Origin: Streptomonospora mangrovi
GTDB lineage: Bacteria; Actinomycetota; Actinomycetes; Streptosporangiales; Streptosporangiaceae
NCBI RefSeq assembly: GCF_027604915.1
Contig: NZ_JAJAQC010000009.1
Span: 124,001-188,000, forward strand
DNA length: 64,000 nt
Direction of reading: 5' to 3'
Under the pieces are notes generated by a model that saw nothing but the letters and a program-made list of their open reading frames with translations, had not been told where the DNA came from and searched no databases. Position numbers and translations under genes: made by a program. Shown piece by piece: positions 23,194 to 31,990 of this stretch (position 1 is its first letter; the number at the start of each line of letters is the position of its first letter).

Positions 23194-24171
23194 TCACAGC
23201 CACTTGTTGCGGCGGAAGAGGACGAAGAGGGTGGTGCACACCGCCACCATGAAGAGCAGGACCGCCGGGTAACCCCAGGTCTGTTCCAATTCGGGCATGT
23301 GGTCGAAGTTCATGCCGTAGACGCCGGCGATCATGGTGGGGGCGGTGATGATGGCGGCCCACGCCGAGATCCGCCGCATGTCGTTGTTCTGCTGCACGCT
23401 CACCTCGGCCAGGTAGGCGGCCATGACCTGCGGCAGCAGTTCGTTGAGGGAGCCCACGCGCGCCTCGACCTGCACGGCGTGGTCGTGGACGTCGCGGAAG
23501 AAGGGCAGCACCTCGGCGTTGACCCGCACGGCGTCGCCGCTGGACATGGCCTTGAGCACCGGGATCAGCGGGTCCACGGCGCCGTGGATCTGGAGGCCCT
23601 CGCGCTTGAGGGCGTAGATCTGGGGCGCGAGTTGGCCCTTGCCCGAGAGCAGGACCTCCTCCTCGATGGTGTGGACGGATTCTTGGAACTTGTCGGCGGT
23701 CTCGACGTAGGCGTCCACGGCGGCGTCGAGCACGCCGTAGAGCACCACCGGCGGGCCGAAGCGCAGCATCTCCTTGTCGGCCTCCAGGCGGCGGCGCAGG
23801 CCGGCCAGCGGGTTGGCCTCGCCGTGGCGCACCGTGACGATGAAGTTGGCGCCGAGGAAGACCATGACCTCGCCGGAGCGCATCTCCTGGGCGGCGTCGT
23901 CGTAGACCAGCGCCTTGCACACGATGAAGGTGATGTCGCCGTAGCGCTCCCACTTGGGCCGCTGGTGGGCGGTGACGGCGTCCTCCACCGCCAGGGGGTG
24001 CAGGCCCAGTTCCTCGGCGACCAGGTCGAACTCCTCGGCGGTGGGCTCGTGCAGCCCGATCCAGCAGAAGGAGCCGTTGTGGCTTTTGACGGCCTGGTCC
24101 AGCGCGTCGCTGATGTCGCCGTCGACGTCCACGCGGCCGCCGGAGTGGTAGATGGCACAGTCAACAATCAC
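23194..24171 (-). CDS. corA: CorA-family magnesium/cobalt transporter
   Basis: The protein has 325 residues from ATG 24171. A long cytoplasmic helical domain is followed by two C-terminal transmembrane helices. The diagnostic YGMNF (GMN pore motif) lies between them and the protein ends RRNKWL. These homopentameric channels take up Mg2+ and can also carry Co2+ or Ni2+. It is monocistronic, bounded by a terminator downstream and an AT-richer promoter region (24180-24260) upstream. Cobalt uptake might help B12 synthesis encoded elsewhere in the window, but nothing here ties it to that regulon (no riboswitch). Confidence 0.9.
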   Translation of the reverse strand: MIVDCAIYHSGGRVDVDGDISDALDQAVKSHNGSFCWIGLHEPTAEEFDLVAEELGLHPLAVEDAVTAHQRPKWERYGDITFIVCKALVYDDAAQEMRSGEVMVFLGANFIVTVRHGEANPLAGLRRRLEADKEMLRFGPPVVLYGVLDAAVDAYVETADKFQESVHTIEEEVLLSGKGQLAPQIYALKREGLQIHGAVDPLIPVLKAMSSGDAVRVNAEVLPFFRDVHDHAVQVEARVGSLNELLPQVMAAYLAEVSVQQNNDMRRISAWAAIITAPTMIAGVYGMNFDHMPELEQTWGYPAVLLFMVAVCTTLFVLFRRNKWL

Positions 24172-24360
24172 CAGAGCATCGTAGAGCCGAATTCACCACG
24201 CTCTGACCGGGTTTCCGACACTTGTGCGCTGAATTAACGTTCGACCCTTTTCTCGGAAATGCGAATGCTGCCGGTGAATACTCGCGTGCCGTGTGTGCCG
24301 CGTATTTCGCCGTGGGCACCGGGAACAGGTCGTGTCATGGGCGGGCTCGCGCGCCGGTCC

Positions 24361-24376
24361 TCCGGGAACTCCCGGA
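24361..24376 (-). terminator. Short hairpin downstream of the thioesterase gene
   Basis: TCCGGGA, AC, TCCCGGA form a 7-bp stem 23 bases past the thioesterase stop. It is a weak candidate terminator of the 29918-24399 operon. Confidence 0.35.
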
Positions 24377-24398
24377 CCGCCGCCGCGCCCCGGCCGGC

Positions 24399-25235
24399 TC
24401 ACCCGGTGCCGGGGGCCGGGGAGTCGGGGATCCGCACCGCCGCGATCTGGGTGGCCTGGGCGACCAGCCGGCCCTTGGCGTCCCACAGGTGCGCGGCCAG
24501 GTCCATGGTGCCCGCGCCCACGTCGGTGGCCCGCAGCCGGGTCCGCAGCGCACCGGGCGCCGGCAGCCGGCGCAGGTAGGCGCTGAACTGGATCGTGGGC
24601 GCCCAGCCCGCGACGCCCAGGTCGAGGGTCGCCGAGGGGATCGGGTCCAGGGCCACGAGCACGCCGAGCGGGTCCCAGGCCGAGCCGTCGGCCATGCGCT
24701 GCCAGCCGAGGACCAGCCCCCGGCCCGAGGGCTGCCCGACCGCGAACCCCAGCAGGCCCGGGTCGAGGCGGTGCTCGACCGATTCCAGCAGCGGCGCGCT
24801 CAGCCCCAGTTCGGGCACCTCCGGCAGGGCCAGGAAGCACTCCTCCTCCGGCGGCAGCTCCGGCGGCGCGGCGTCCGACCACCAGGCGTCGCGGTCCTCC
24901 AGCACGCCCTGGGTGAACAGGCACTCGACCTTGGGGCGGCCGTCCTGGAGCAGGCGGGCGCGCAGGTGGGAGGAGGTGCGCCCGACCCGCAGCACCTCGA
25001 CCTCGGCGACCGCGCCGCCGGGCGCGGCGGCCTCCAGGAAGGACGCGCTCACCGCCGTGGGGTGCGGGCGGTCCTCGGCGGTGAGCGCGGCGGCGCGGCC
25101 CAGGACCGCCAGCAGGTAGCCGCCGTGCGGCTTGCCGCCGACGCTCCAGCGGGGGTCCAGCGTGGCGCCGAACTCCCGCACCGGGCCGGCCGTGCCGCGC
25201 GGGCGCACCTCGGTCGCGGTGCCGAAATCACTCAT
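24399..25235 (-). CDS. Acyl-CoA/acyl-ACP thioesterase-like protein (double hotdog)
   Basis: The protein has 278 residues and starts at ATG 25235 with GGAAAGGA upstream. The N-terminal FGATLDPRWSVGGKPHGGYLLAVLGRAA and the mid-protein break between two similar halves match the TesB-like/4HBT_3 thioesterase group of actinomycetes. Its ATG lies inside the last codons of the upstream three-domain gene (ATGAGTGA overlap), so the two are translationally coupled. The natural inference is that it releases the acyl chain from that protein's ACP domain, or edits misloaded ones. The exact catalytic residues cannot be fixed without alignment. Confidence 0.82.
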   Translation of the reverse strand: MSDFGTATEVRPRGTAGPVREFGATLDPRWSVGGKPHGGYLLAVLGRAAALTAEDRPHPTAVSASFLEAAAPGGAVAEVEVLRVGRTSSHLRARLLQDGRPKVECLFTQGVLEDRDAWWSDAAPPELPPEEECFLALPEVPELGLSAPLLESVEHRLDPGLLGFAVGQPSGRGLVLGWQRMADGSAWDPLGVLVALDPIPSATLDLGVAGWAPTIQFSAYLRRLPAPGALRTRLRATDVGAGTMDLAAHLWDAKGRLVAQATQIAAVRIPDSPAPGTG

Positions 25236-28122
25236 GGGGGGTCCTTTCCGGAGGATGATGGCGGAACCCGGGGCCGGGGACGGCGACGGGAACCTGGCCG
25301 GGAGCGGGACGGGGCGCGGTGCCGGGATCGTCGCGGCCGGGACCGGGACCGGGACCGGGGCCGGTGCCGGGACCGGTGCCGGGGGCCGGTTGGGTGCCGG
25401 GTGCCGCCGCCGACCCGGCCGGCAACTCGTCCGGCAGCGCGGCCAGGCGGTGTGCGACCTCCTCGACGGTGGCCGGCTCCAGCAGCAGGGTGGGCGGCAC
25501 GCGGCGGCCCAGCCACTCCGCCAGGTCGCCCTGCACCCCCGCCACCGCCAGGGAGTCCACCAAGTGGTACTCCAGCGGGTCTCCCGCGTCGACCGGACCG
25601 CCGGTCTCGGCGGAGATCCGCGCCAGCAGCCAGTCGCGGATCTCGGCGGCGCCGCGCCCGCGCGCCGGCGGGCCGCTCGCGGCGGGCGGGTCCGCGCTCC
25701 GCGCCGGGTGCCGGCCGGTCGCGGGGGGCCGGCCGGCCGCCACGGGCGCCTCGGCGGTGTCGGCGAAGAAGCGGCCGACCAGGTCGCGGGAGTAGGCCAC
25801 CGTGGTCTCGACCAGCTCGAAACCGAGCAGGCCGCCGGCGTAGTAGGTGCGGTCGCGGCCCTGCATGCGCTCGAACCGGTCGAGCACGCCGTCGGCGAGG
25901 TCGGCGGCGGGGAAGTGCGGCATGAACGGCCACCGGCGCACCAGCAGCACCTCCTCCACCCGCCCGCCCAGCCGGGCGACGTCGGCCCGCACCCGGGCGG
26001 CCGCGCCGTCGGCGTCGAGGTCGTCGGCGCCGTAGAGGTAGCCGGTGTGGACGTCGCTGCCGGCGTGGCGGTGGTGGTAGGCCACCAGGTGCCCCGGCTC
26101 GGCCCCGGCGGCGGTGTGCTCGCCCACCAGGTAGAAGCCCTCCCGGAGCAGGCCCGAGGCCCGGAACACCACGGTGCGGTAGTCGACCGTGCGGATCCGC
26201 GCCGCGAGGTCGCGCTCCTCCTCGGTGGTGTCGAGCAGGTGGGCCACCCGGTCCAGGGCCGGGGTGAGGACCAGCGCGTCCGCGTGCACCGTGCCGCCGC
26301 CGGTGCGCACCGCCACGCCCTCTGCGCCGCGCTCCACCGCGCGGACCTCCACCCCCGTCCGCACGTCGGGCAGCTCCTCGGCCACCCGCCGCCACAGCCG
26401 CGCGAAGCCGTCGCGGACGGTGAAGGCGCCCGCGTGGCCGGTGGGCACCGGACCGGTCGAGAACAGGCCGGTCAGCTCGGCGTATTTGACGAAGTACAGC
26501 GCGGGCAGGTCGCCGCGCAGGTGGCCGTAGCCCGAGGCCGTGTAGCCCTCGCCCAGGGACGCCGCCATGGCGGCCAGGCCGCCGCCGTCCAGCCACTCGG
26601 CCACGGGCCGGGCCAGGTGCGCGGCGGAGTGGGCCAGGCCGGGGCGGCGGATGTCGGGGAAGTGCTCGGCGCGCAGCCGCGCGTAGCGGGCGAACGCCTC
26701 AGGGCGGAAGAACGCGGTGTCGGGGCGGCGGGCCGCCCCGGCGCCGGGGTCGTGGACGCGTGTGGGCGTGGCGTCCTCGGTGCCGACCCCCAGGTCGGCG
26801 GCGAGCCGGGTCAGCTCCGCGTACTCGGGGGTGCAGATGTGGGCGCCGAGGTCGTAGGCGCGGCCGTCCACGCGGATCGACGCGGACTTGCCGCCGACCT
26901 CGGGGGCGCTCTCCAGCACCACGGTGCGGTGGCCGCGCCGCTCCAGTTCGCGGGCGGCCGACAGCCCGGCCGGGCCGGCGCCGATGACGCACACGGTCAG
27001 CGGGCGGTGCGGTCGCCCGCCGCCGGCGGGCGGCGCGGCCAGGATGGGGGCCGGGGTCGGGGCCGGGCCGGTGCGGGCCGCGTGCGCCGCCCGGTAGACG
27101 AGGGCGCGGACGTGGTTGACCGAGGCGGGCTCGTGCGGCGACCGCGCCAGCGCGATGCCCAGGCCCTCGGGCGCCCGCGCCGGGTCGAACAGGAGGGAGT
27201 CGGCGAGCGCGGTGTCGAGCAGGGCGTCGAACCGCAGTTCGGCGACGGTGCGGTAGGGGTGGAGGTCCTCGGGCCACAGCCGGGCGGGGTCCAGCGCCGC
27301 GCGGTCGGCCTCGGGATCGGCGCCCAGGGGGTAAAGCTGCACCTGGAGCAGGACGGTGAACCCGCCGCCGTCAATCTGGGCGCGCAGCGCGTCGCTGAGC
27401 AGGGTCGGCGGCCGGTCGTCGCCCGGCGCGCGGGGCGGCGACTGCGGCGGGGTGACCGGGAACCGCCGGCCGGCGGGGTCGTGGCGGCCGGGGTCGGGGG
27501 CTCCGGCGAAGGGGAGGACGCGGTAGCGGGCCAGCCACGGGCGGCCGGTGCCGTCCACATAGGCGCGCGGCACCTGCGAGTGGTAGTGGTAGCGGGGGTA
27601 GGGCGCGGGGTCGCGGACCTGCTCCCACACGGCCGCGCGCAGGCCGGGGTCCGCGCGCGCCATCTCCTCGCGGTCGGCGTCGGTGCCGAAGGTGAAGCGG
27701 TGGAAGTGTGCGGCGCTGCGCGCGAACAGGGTGCGCCCGGTGTTCAGGGTGAGGGCGAACGCGGCGCGGCCGGGGTCGTCGGGGTGCGCCGGGTCGCCGA
27801 ACAGCAGCGAGGCGCCGCGGGTGCCCGGCGGCACCTCGTCGGCCCGCTCGCCGCTGCTGTAGCGGGCCAGCACCGGCACGCGGGTGCCGGGGGCGAGGAA
27901 GGGGTGCGGCGCGGGGCCGCCCGGGTCGGCGGTGAACACCGCCTCGCCGCGCACGCCGACGGCATGGGCGTGGAAGAAGCGCCGGCGCGTGCGGCGGGAG
28001 GCCCGCACCATCACCTCGAAGCGGGACAGCAGCGCGGCGAAGTCGGCGTCGTGGTCGTGCAGGGCGGGGTCGTCGGGGCCGGTGGAGAAGCGCAGCCCAC
28101 CCGCGCCGCCGAGGGCGCTCAC
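25228..28122 (-). CDS. Three-domain fusion: catalase-like heme domain, fatty-acid-isomerase-like FAD domain, acyl carrier domain
   Basis: The protein has 964 residues. GTG 28122 overlaps the FAAL stop (GTGA). Residues about 10-350 are catalase-related: distal His in RFFHAHAVGVRG (H51), distal Asn in LTLNTGRTLF (N127), and RALVY with R339 and the likely heme-ligand Y343. Residues about 376-787 form a flavin amine-oxidase fold: VCVIGAGPAGLSAARELERR, the E of VVLESAPEVGGK, then GYGHLRGDLPALYFVKY and ERMQGRDRTYYAGGLL. From memory the last two closely resemble bacterial polyunsaturated fatty acid isomerase. Residues about 825-898 are an acyl carrier domain with S857 in VDSL as phosphopantetheine site. 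A Pro/Gly-rich tail follows. The enzyme should act on acyl chains held on its own ACP. The chemistry (isomerisation plus peroxide-dependent oxidation) is inferred. Confidence 0.8.
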   Translation of the reverse strand: MSALGGAGGLRFSTGPDDPALHDHDADFAALLSRFEVMVRASRRTRRRFFHAHAVGVRGEAVFTADPGGPAPHPFLAPGTRVPVLARYSSGERADEVPPGTRGASLLFGDPAHPDDPGRAAFALTLNTGRTLFARSAAHFHRFTFGTDADREEMARADPGLRAAVWEQVRDPAPYPRYHYHSQVPRAYVDGTGRPWLARYRVLPFAGAPDPGRHDPAGRRFPVTPPQSPPRAPGDDRPPTLLSDALRAQIDGGGFTVLLQVQLYPLGADPEADRAALDPARLWPEDLHPYRTVAELRFDALLDTALADSLLFDPARAPEGLGIALARSPHEPASVNHVRALVYRAAHAARTGPAPTPAPILAAPPAGGGRPHRPLTVCVIGAGPAGLSAARELERRGHRTVVLESAPEVGGKSASIRVDGRAYDLGAHICTPEYAELTRLAADLGVGTEDATPTRVHDPGAGAARRPDTAFFRPEAFARYARLRAEHFPDIRRPGLAHSAAHLARPVAEWLDGGGLAAMAASLGEGYTASGYGHLRGDLPALYFVKYAELTGLFSTGPVPTGHAGAFTVRDGFARLWRRVAEELPDVRTGVEVRAVERGAEGVAVRTGGGTVHADALVLTPALDRVAHLLDTTEEERDLAARIRTVDYRTVVFRASGLLREGFYLVGEHTAAGAEPGHLVAYHHRHAGSDVHTGYLYGADDLDADGAAARVRADVARLGGRVEEVLLVRRWPFMPHFPAADLADGVLDRFERMQGRDRTYYAGGLLGFELVETTVAYSRDLVGRFFADTAEAPVAAGRPPATGRHPARSADPPAASGPPARGRGAAEIRDWLLARISAETGGPVDAGDPLEYHLVDSLAVAGVQGDLAEWLGRRVPPTLLLEPATVEEVAHRLAALPDELPAGSAAAPGTQPAPGTGPGTGPGPGPGPGRDDPGTAPRPAPGQVPVAVPGPGFRHHPPERTPHE

Positions 28123-29918
28123 CGCGCCACCGCCGCCGCGTCGGCGCCGGCCGCGCCGCCGGCGCCCGCCAGGTAGGCCGCGCGGCAGGCGGCCCGGCGG
28201 ATCTTGCCGCTGGTGGTCTTCAACACCAGGCCGCGCCCGCCCACGACCACGTCGTCGCAGGGGATGCCGTGGGCGTCGGCGACCGCGCGGCGGACCGCGC
28301 GCACCAGGGCGGATTGGTCGGCGGGGGAGGGCTCGGCGGTGGTCTCCACCAGGACGACCAGGCGCTCGCCGGCGGCCGCCGCGTCGTCGGCGGGCACCGC
28401 GAAGGCCGCCACCCCGCCGGAGCGCACGAGGGGGTGGCAGCCGCGCACGGTGTCCTCGATGTCCTGCGGGTAGTGGTTGTGGCCGCGCACGATGATCATG
28501 TCCTTGAGGCGGCCGGTGACGAAGAGTTCGCCGTCGTGGAGGAAGCCGAGGTCGCCGGTGCGCAGGTAGGGGCGGGGGTCGCCGTCGGCCGTGCGCGCCT
28601 CGAAAACCTCGCGGGTCTGGTCGGGCAGGCCCCAGTAGCCGCGTGCCTTGGTCACGGAGTCGACCCAGATCTCGCCCACGCGGCCGGGTTCGCACGGTTG
28701 CCCGGTGTCGGGGTCGACCACGCGCAGGCGGGCGCCGGGCTTGGTGATGGTGCCGCAGCCGTAGTAGACGGCGGCGGGCCGCGCGGGGTCGTCGCCGACG
28801 GGCACGGCCCGGCCCAGCTTGATGGCGTCGGGGTCGACCCGCAGCGGGCCGCTGCCGCCCATCGTGAGGCTCAGCGTGTGCTCGGCCAGGCCGTAGGTGG
28901 GGTAGAACGCCGTGGGCGCGAACCCGGCGTCGGCGAAGGCGGCCAGGAAGCGCTCGACCGTGGCGGGCCGGATCAGTTCGCCCGAGGAGCCCGCCACCCG
29001 CAGCGACGACAGGTCCCAGCCGGCGCGCTGCTCGGGGGTGGTCTTGCGCACGACCAGGTCGAACGCGAAGTTGGGGGCGGCGGTGTGGGTGGCGCGCACC
29101 CGCGAGGCGACCTCGAACCACACGGCGGGGCGGCGCAGGAAGCTCAGCGGGGACAGCACGTGGGTGCGGGCGGAGTGCCCGACCAGGGTGTTGAGCAGGA
29201 AGCTGATCAGACCGAGGTCGTGGAAGTGCGGCACCCACGTGACCGCGGTCGTGTCGTCGCCCAGGTGGAGGTCGCGGGCGATGGAGTCCAGTTCGTGGTG
29301 GATGTTGCGGTGGGTGACCACCACGCCCTTGGGTGTGCCGGTGGAGCCGGAGGTGTACTGGAGGAACGCGGGGGAGTCAACGTCGGCGGGGGTGTGCCAG
29401 CGGCCGAGGTCGGGGGCGTGGTCGGGCACCGGACCGGGGCGGTCGGTGTCGGCCCAGGGGAGGTCGGGCCAGGCGGGGGCGCCGGGCGCCGGCGGCCGGG
29501 CGCGCGCGCCGGCGTCGAGCAGTTCGCGGTAGGGGCGGTGGGTCAGCACGAGGTCGGCGCCCGAGCTGGCGGCGACGGCCGCGAGCACCCCGATGTCGTG
29601 GCCGGGGCGGAACGGGTTGGGCGGCGCGACCGGGACCGGCACCAGTCCCGCGGCCTGGCAGCCCAGGAACGCGCTGACGAAGTCGAGCGAGGGCAAGTAC
29701 ACCAGGAGCGCCCGCGCGCCGGGGGACAGGCCGCGCGCGGCGAGGTCGGCCCGGATGTGCTCGGCCTCCCAGGCCAGGCGGCGGGTGGTCATGGTGTCGA
29801 CGTCGCGGCCGTCGTCGTCGGTGAAGACGAGGAGTTCGCGGTCGGGGACGCGGTCGTGCAGGTCGCGGAACCGCTGCGGCACGGACCGCTCGGTCCGCTC
29901 GGTGTGCGTGTCGTCCAC
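28119..29918 (-). CDS. Fatty acyl-AMP ligase (FAAL)
   Basis: The protein has 599 residues and starts at GTG 29918, with GGAGAGGGTGA upstream. ANL motifs are complete: YTSGSTGTPKG (188-198), YGLAEHTL, YLRTGDLGF, GRLKDMIIVRGHNHYPQDIE, and the C-terminal catalytic lysine in TTSGKIRR. The HDLGLISFLL region and the segment VVRKTTPEQRAGWDLSSLR are characteristic of FAALs, which make acyl-adenylates and load them on ACPs rather than CoA. It lies directly upstream of and overlaps the ACP-containing fusion gene, so it should charge S857 of that protein. The chain length is unknown. In contrast to the two ANL enzymes near 8 and 15 kb, every catalytic motif is intact. Confidence 0.9.
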   Translation of the reverse strand: MDDTHTERTERSVPQRFRDLHDRVPDRELLVFTDDDGRDVDTMTTRRLAWEAEHIRADLAARGLSPGARALLVYLPSLDFVSAFLGCQAAGLVPVPVAPPNPFRPGHDIGVLAAVAASSGADLVLTHRPYRELLDAGARARPPAPGAPAWPDLPWADTDRPGPVPDHAPDLGRWHTPADVDSPAFLQYTSGSTGTPKGVVVTHRNIHHELDSIARDLHLGDDTTAVTWVPHFHDLGLISFLLNTLVGHSARTHVLSPLSFLRRPAVWFEVASRVRATHTAAPNFAFDLVVRKTTPEQRAGWDLSSLRVAGSSGELIRPATVERFLAAFADAGFAPTAFYPTYGLAEHTLSLTMGGSGPLRVDPDAIKLGRAVPVGDDPARPAAVYYGCGTITKPGARLRVVDPDTGQPCEPGRVGEIWVDSVTKARGYWGLPDQTREVFEARTADGDPRPYLRTGDLGFLHDGELFVTGRLKDMIIVRGHNHYPQDIEDTVRGCHPLVRSGGVAAFAVPADDAAAAGERLVVLVETTAEPSPADQSALVRAVRRAVADAHGIPCDDVVVGGRGLVLKTTSGKIRRAACRAAYLAGAGGAAGADAAAVAR

Positions 29919-30772
29919 CCGTCACCCTCTCCGCGCGGCGCCGGACCGTTCAGACCTGCGGTGAGCAGCCGAAAGTCCGTCGAAAGTCAACGCCGCGGTT
30001 CCGTCGTTCCCCGGTCAATTCGGAAACACCCTACCGAGGCCGGGTAAAAGTGAGTTGAAATCCGCCCGGGCGCCCGGTGAGGGGCGGCGGGATTCCGTGC
30101 GCGGTTACCGGTCGGTATTTCAACGGAATGGTCGGCGTGGTGATCGTCTAACACCGCCGGGACGTGGCGTGCGTCTCATTCCCGTATTTTCCGTGCGGTC
30201 CGGGGGAGGCGCGCCGGGCGCGCGGCGGGGGCGGCGGTGCCCGGACGCAAGGTCGGGGCGCGCCCGGTGGCGGAAGCCGGACCCCGCCGCCGAAGGGAGC
30301 GCGGTGCCGGACAGGGGCCGCCGGCCCGTGCGGCGGCGCGGCCGCCGCGCCGCCCGCCGGTATCCGGGCGTCGGTTACCGCCGTTCCATGACCGCCGCAA
30401 ATCCGCCGCGCCGGTGTTTTCCCAGGGACGAACCAGGGGGTTTTGCCCATCTCGCAGGCGCGAAATAGAGGCGCCGTTTGCCGTAGGCGCGGAGTCGGGC
30501 ATATCCAGGTCCGGGACCGGTGAACGGGGTGCCGAAACCGCACCGCCGCGCGGAAGCGAGGTGACACCCGCCGTGCTCGGAAAAAGCGGCGCTTGGACAT
30601 CCGGATACCGCGTGGAATTCCCCCATTGCCCGGCCGTGATTTCCGCCCCGCGATCCCGCGCGGGAATTTCCGGCCGGCCCTCTCCCGCCCGGGTGCCGGC
30701 GGCGCCGGGGAGCGCCGCCCGGCGCCGCCGCTCCGCCCGCCGCAGTTCCGACCGCCAGAGTGAGGTTCACCC
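29919..30772. other. 854-base gene-poor divergent region between FAAL and P450
   Basis: No convincing gene is seen; short open frames on both strands are Arg/Pro/Gly-rich with no family look. GC is lower near 29960-30060 and 30395-30480. It must contain the promoters of the leftward FAAL operon and of the rightward P450. CAGGGACGAACC (30423-30434) recurs in two other intergenic regions. An unusually long leader for one of the two transcripts, or a small RNA, is possible but unproven. Confidence 0.5.
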
Positions 30773-31990
30773 ATGACCGAGACGACCACCACGCCCCGCC
30801 CGCAGTACCCCTTCAGCTCCCGGGGCGACAGCCTCGCCCCCGAACTGGACGACCTGCGCGGCGAGTGCCCCGTCGCCCCCGCCCTCAGCAGCGCCGGCGC
30901 GGAGGTCTGGCTCGTCACCGGCCACGCCGAGGCCCGCCGGGTGCTGGCCGACACCCGGCTCTTCGACCGCGCGGCGGTGGGTCGGCCCGGCGCCCCGGTC
31001 CAGGACACCCCCGTCCACGCGCCCGAGGTGGTGGACGCCATGGGCTTCCTGCGCCGCGCCGGCCTGGCCGGCGAGGTCCGGCGGGCCCTCGGCCCCGAGC
31101 ACCCCGACCTGCCCGAGGCGTGGGTGCGCGCGGTGGTCCGCCGGGAACTGGCGGCCCTGCTCGTCGGCCCCCGGCCCGGCGACCTCCAGCACCACCTGGC
31201 CGCGCGGGTGGCCGGCGAGGTGATGTGCCGGCTGGTCGGGATCCCCCTCGCCGACCTCCCGCGCGTGGCCGCGCTCGCCGACGGCGACGCCGCCCTGCGG
31301 GGGCCCGGCGCGGAGCCCGCGCACGACCGGGCCGGGATGCGGCGCTATCTGGCCGGGCTGATCGCGCAGGTCCGCGACGGCACGGCGGCCGCCGCCGGCA
31401 TCCCGGCCACCGGCCTCCTGCACCGCCTGGTCGCCCGCAACGACCCCGCCCGCGGCCTGACCGGCGACCAGTTGGCCACCATCCTCGCCCACTTGTTCGT
31501 CCTGGGCTACGCCGACCTGACAAGCTTCCTCGGGGTGGGCGCCCACAACCTGCTGCGCCGCCCCTGGGCGTTGGAGGAGTTGCGCGCCGACCCCGCCGGC
31601 GCCGACCGGCACATCGAGGAGCTGCTGCGCCTGAGCGTGGTCCTGGGCAGCGCCCTGGCCCGCATCGTCACCGCCGACACCGAACTGGCCGACCAGCCGC
31701 TGAGCGCCGGCGACATGGTCCTGGTCTCCACCGACGCCGCCAACCACGACCCCGAGGTCTTCGCCGACCCCCACCGCTACGACCCCCGGCGCAGCCCCAA
31801 CCCCCACATCCGCTTCGGCCACGGCCCCCACCACTGCCCCGGCGCCCCCCTGGCCCGCCGCGTCGCCCGCATCGCCTTCACCGAGCTCGCCCACCACCGC
31901 ACCCTCCGCCTCGCCGTCCCCCCGGAGCACCTCCAATGGCGCCCCGACCACACCGCCATCACCCTGACCGCCCTCCCCGTCCGCTGGTAG
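30773..31990 (+). CDS. Atypical cytochrome P450
   Basis: The protein has 405 residues from ATG 30773 with GTGAGG upstream. The heme loop FGHGPHHCPGAPLAR gives C355 as thiolate ligand and EELLR gives the ExxR pair (E283, R286). The I-helix reads LFVLGYADLTSFLG. Aligned with the usual AGxE/DT, the acid is A247 and the threonine is D248, so the acid-alcohol pair for O2 activation is missing. The C-helix also lacks the normal PxHxRLR block. P450s without this pair often work on peroxides (peroxygenases, allene oxide synthase or hydroperoxide lyase types). It is divergent from the FAAL/fusion/thioesterase operon. A role on their product is my inference. Confidence 0.85.
   Translation: MTETTTTPRPQYPFSSRGDSLAPELDDLRGECPVAPALSSAGAEVWLVTGHAEARRVLADTRLFDRAAVGRPGAPVQDTPVHAPEVVDAMGFLRRAGLAGEVRRALGPEHPDLPEAWVRAVVRRELAALLVGPRPGDLQHHLAARVAGEVMCRLVGIPLADLPRVAALADGDAALRGPGAEPAHDRAGMRRYLAGLIAQVRDGTAAAAGIPATGLLHRLVARNDPARGLTGDQLATILAHLFVLGYADLTSFLGVGAHNLLRRPWALEELRADPAGADRHIEELLRLSVVLGSALARIVTADTELADQPLSAGDMVLVSTDAANHDPEVFADPHRYDPRRSPNPHIRFGHGPHHCPGAPLARRVARIAFTELAHHRTLRLAVPPEHLQWRPDHTAITLTALPVRW

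Noticed and set aside
23299-24237. Long open frames antisense to corA (and similar His/Gly/Val-rich frames antisense to many genes).
   Set aside because: In DNA this GC-rich, antisense frames stay open by codon bias; they lack ribosome sites and protein-family features.
25228-29238. A single minus-strand protein of about 1,330 residues running from the FAAL region through the fusion.
   Set aside because: The first third is a wrong-frame shadow of the FAAL gene; the FAAL stop at 28119-28121 overlaps a GTG that starts the real 964-residue protein.
30421-30480. A c-di-AMP (ydaO-type) riboswitch, because GGACGAACC is followed by CATCTCGCAGGCG.
   Set aside because: Only fragments of the consensus are recognisable and the 5' half cannot be found; kept only as part of the recurring motif.
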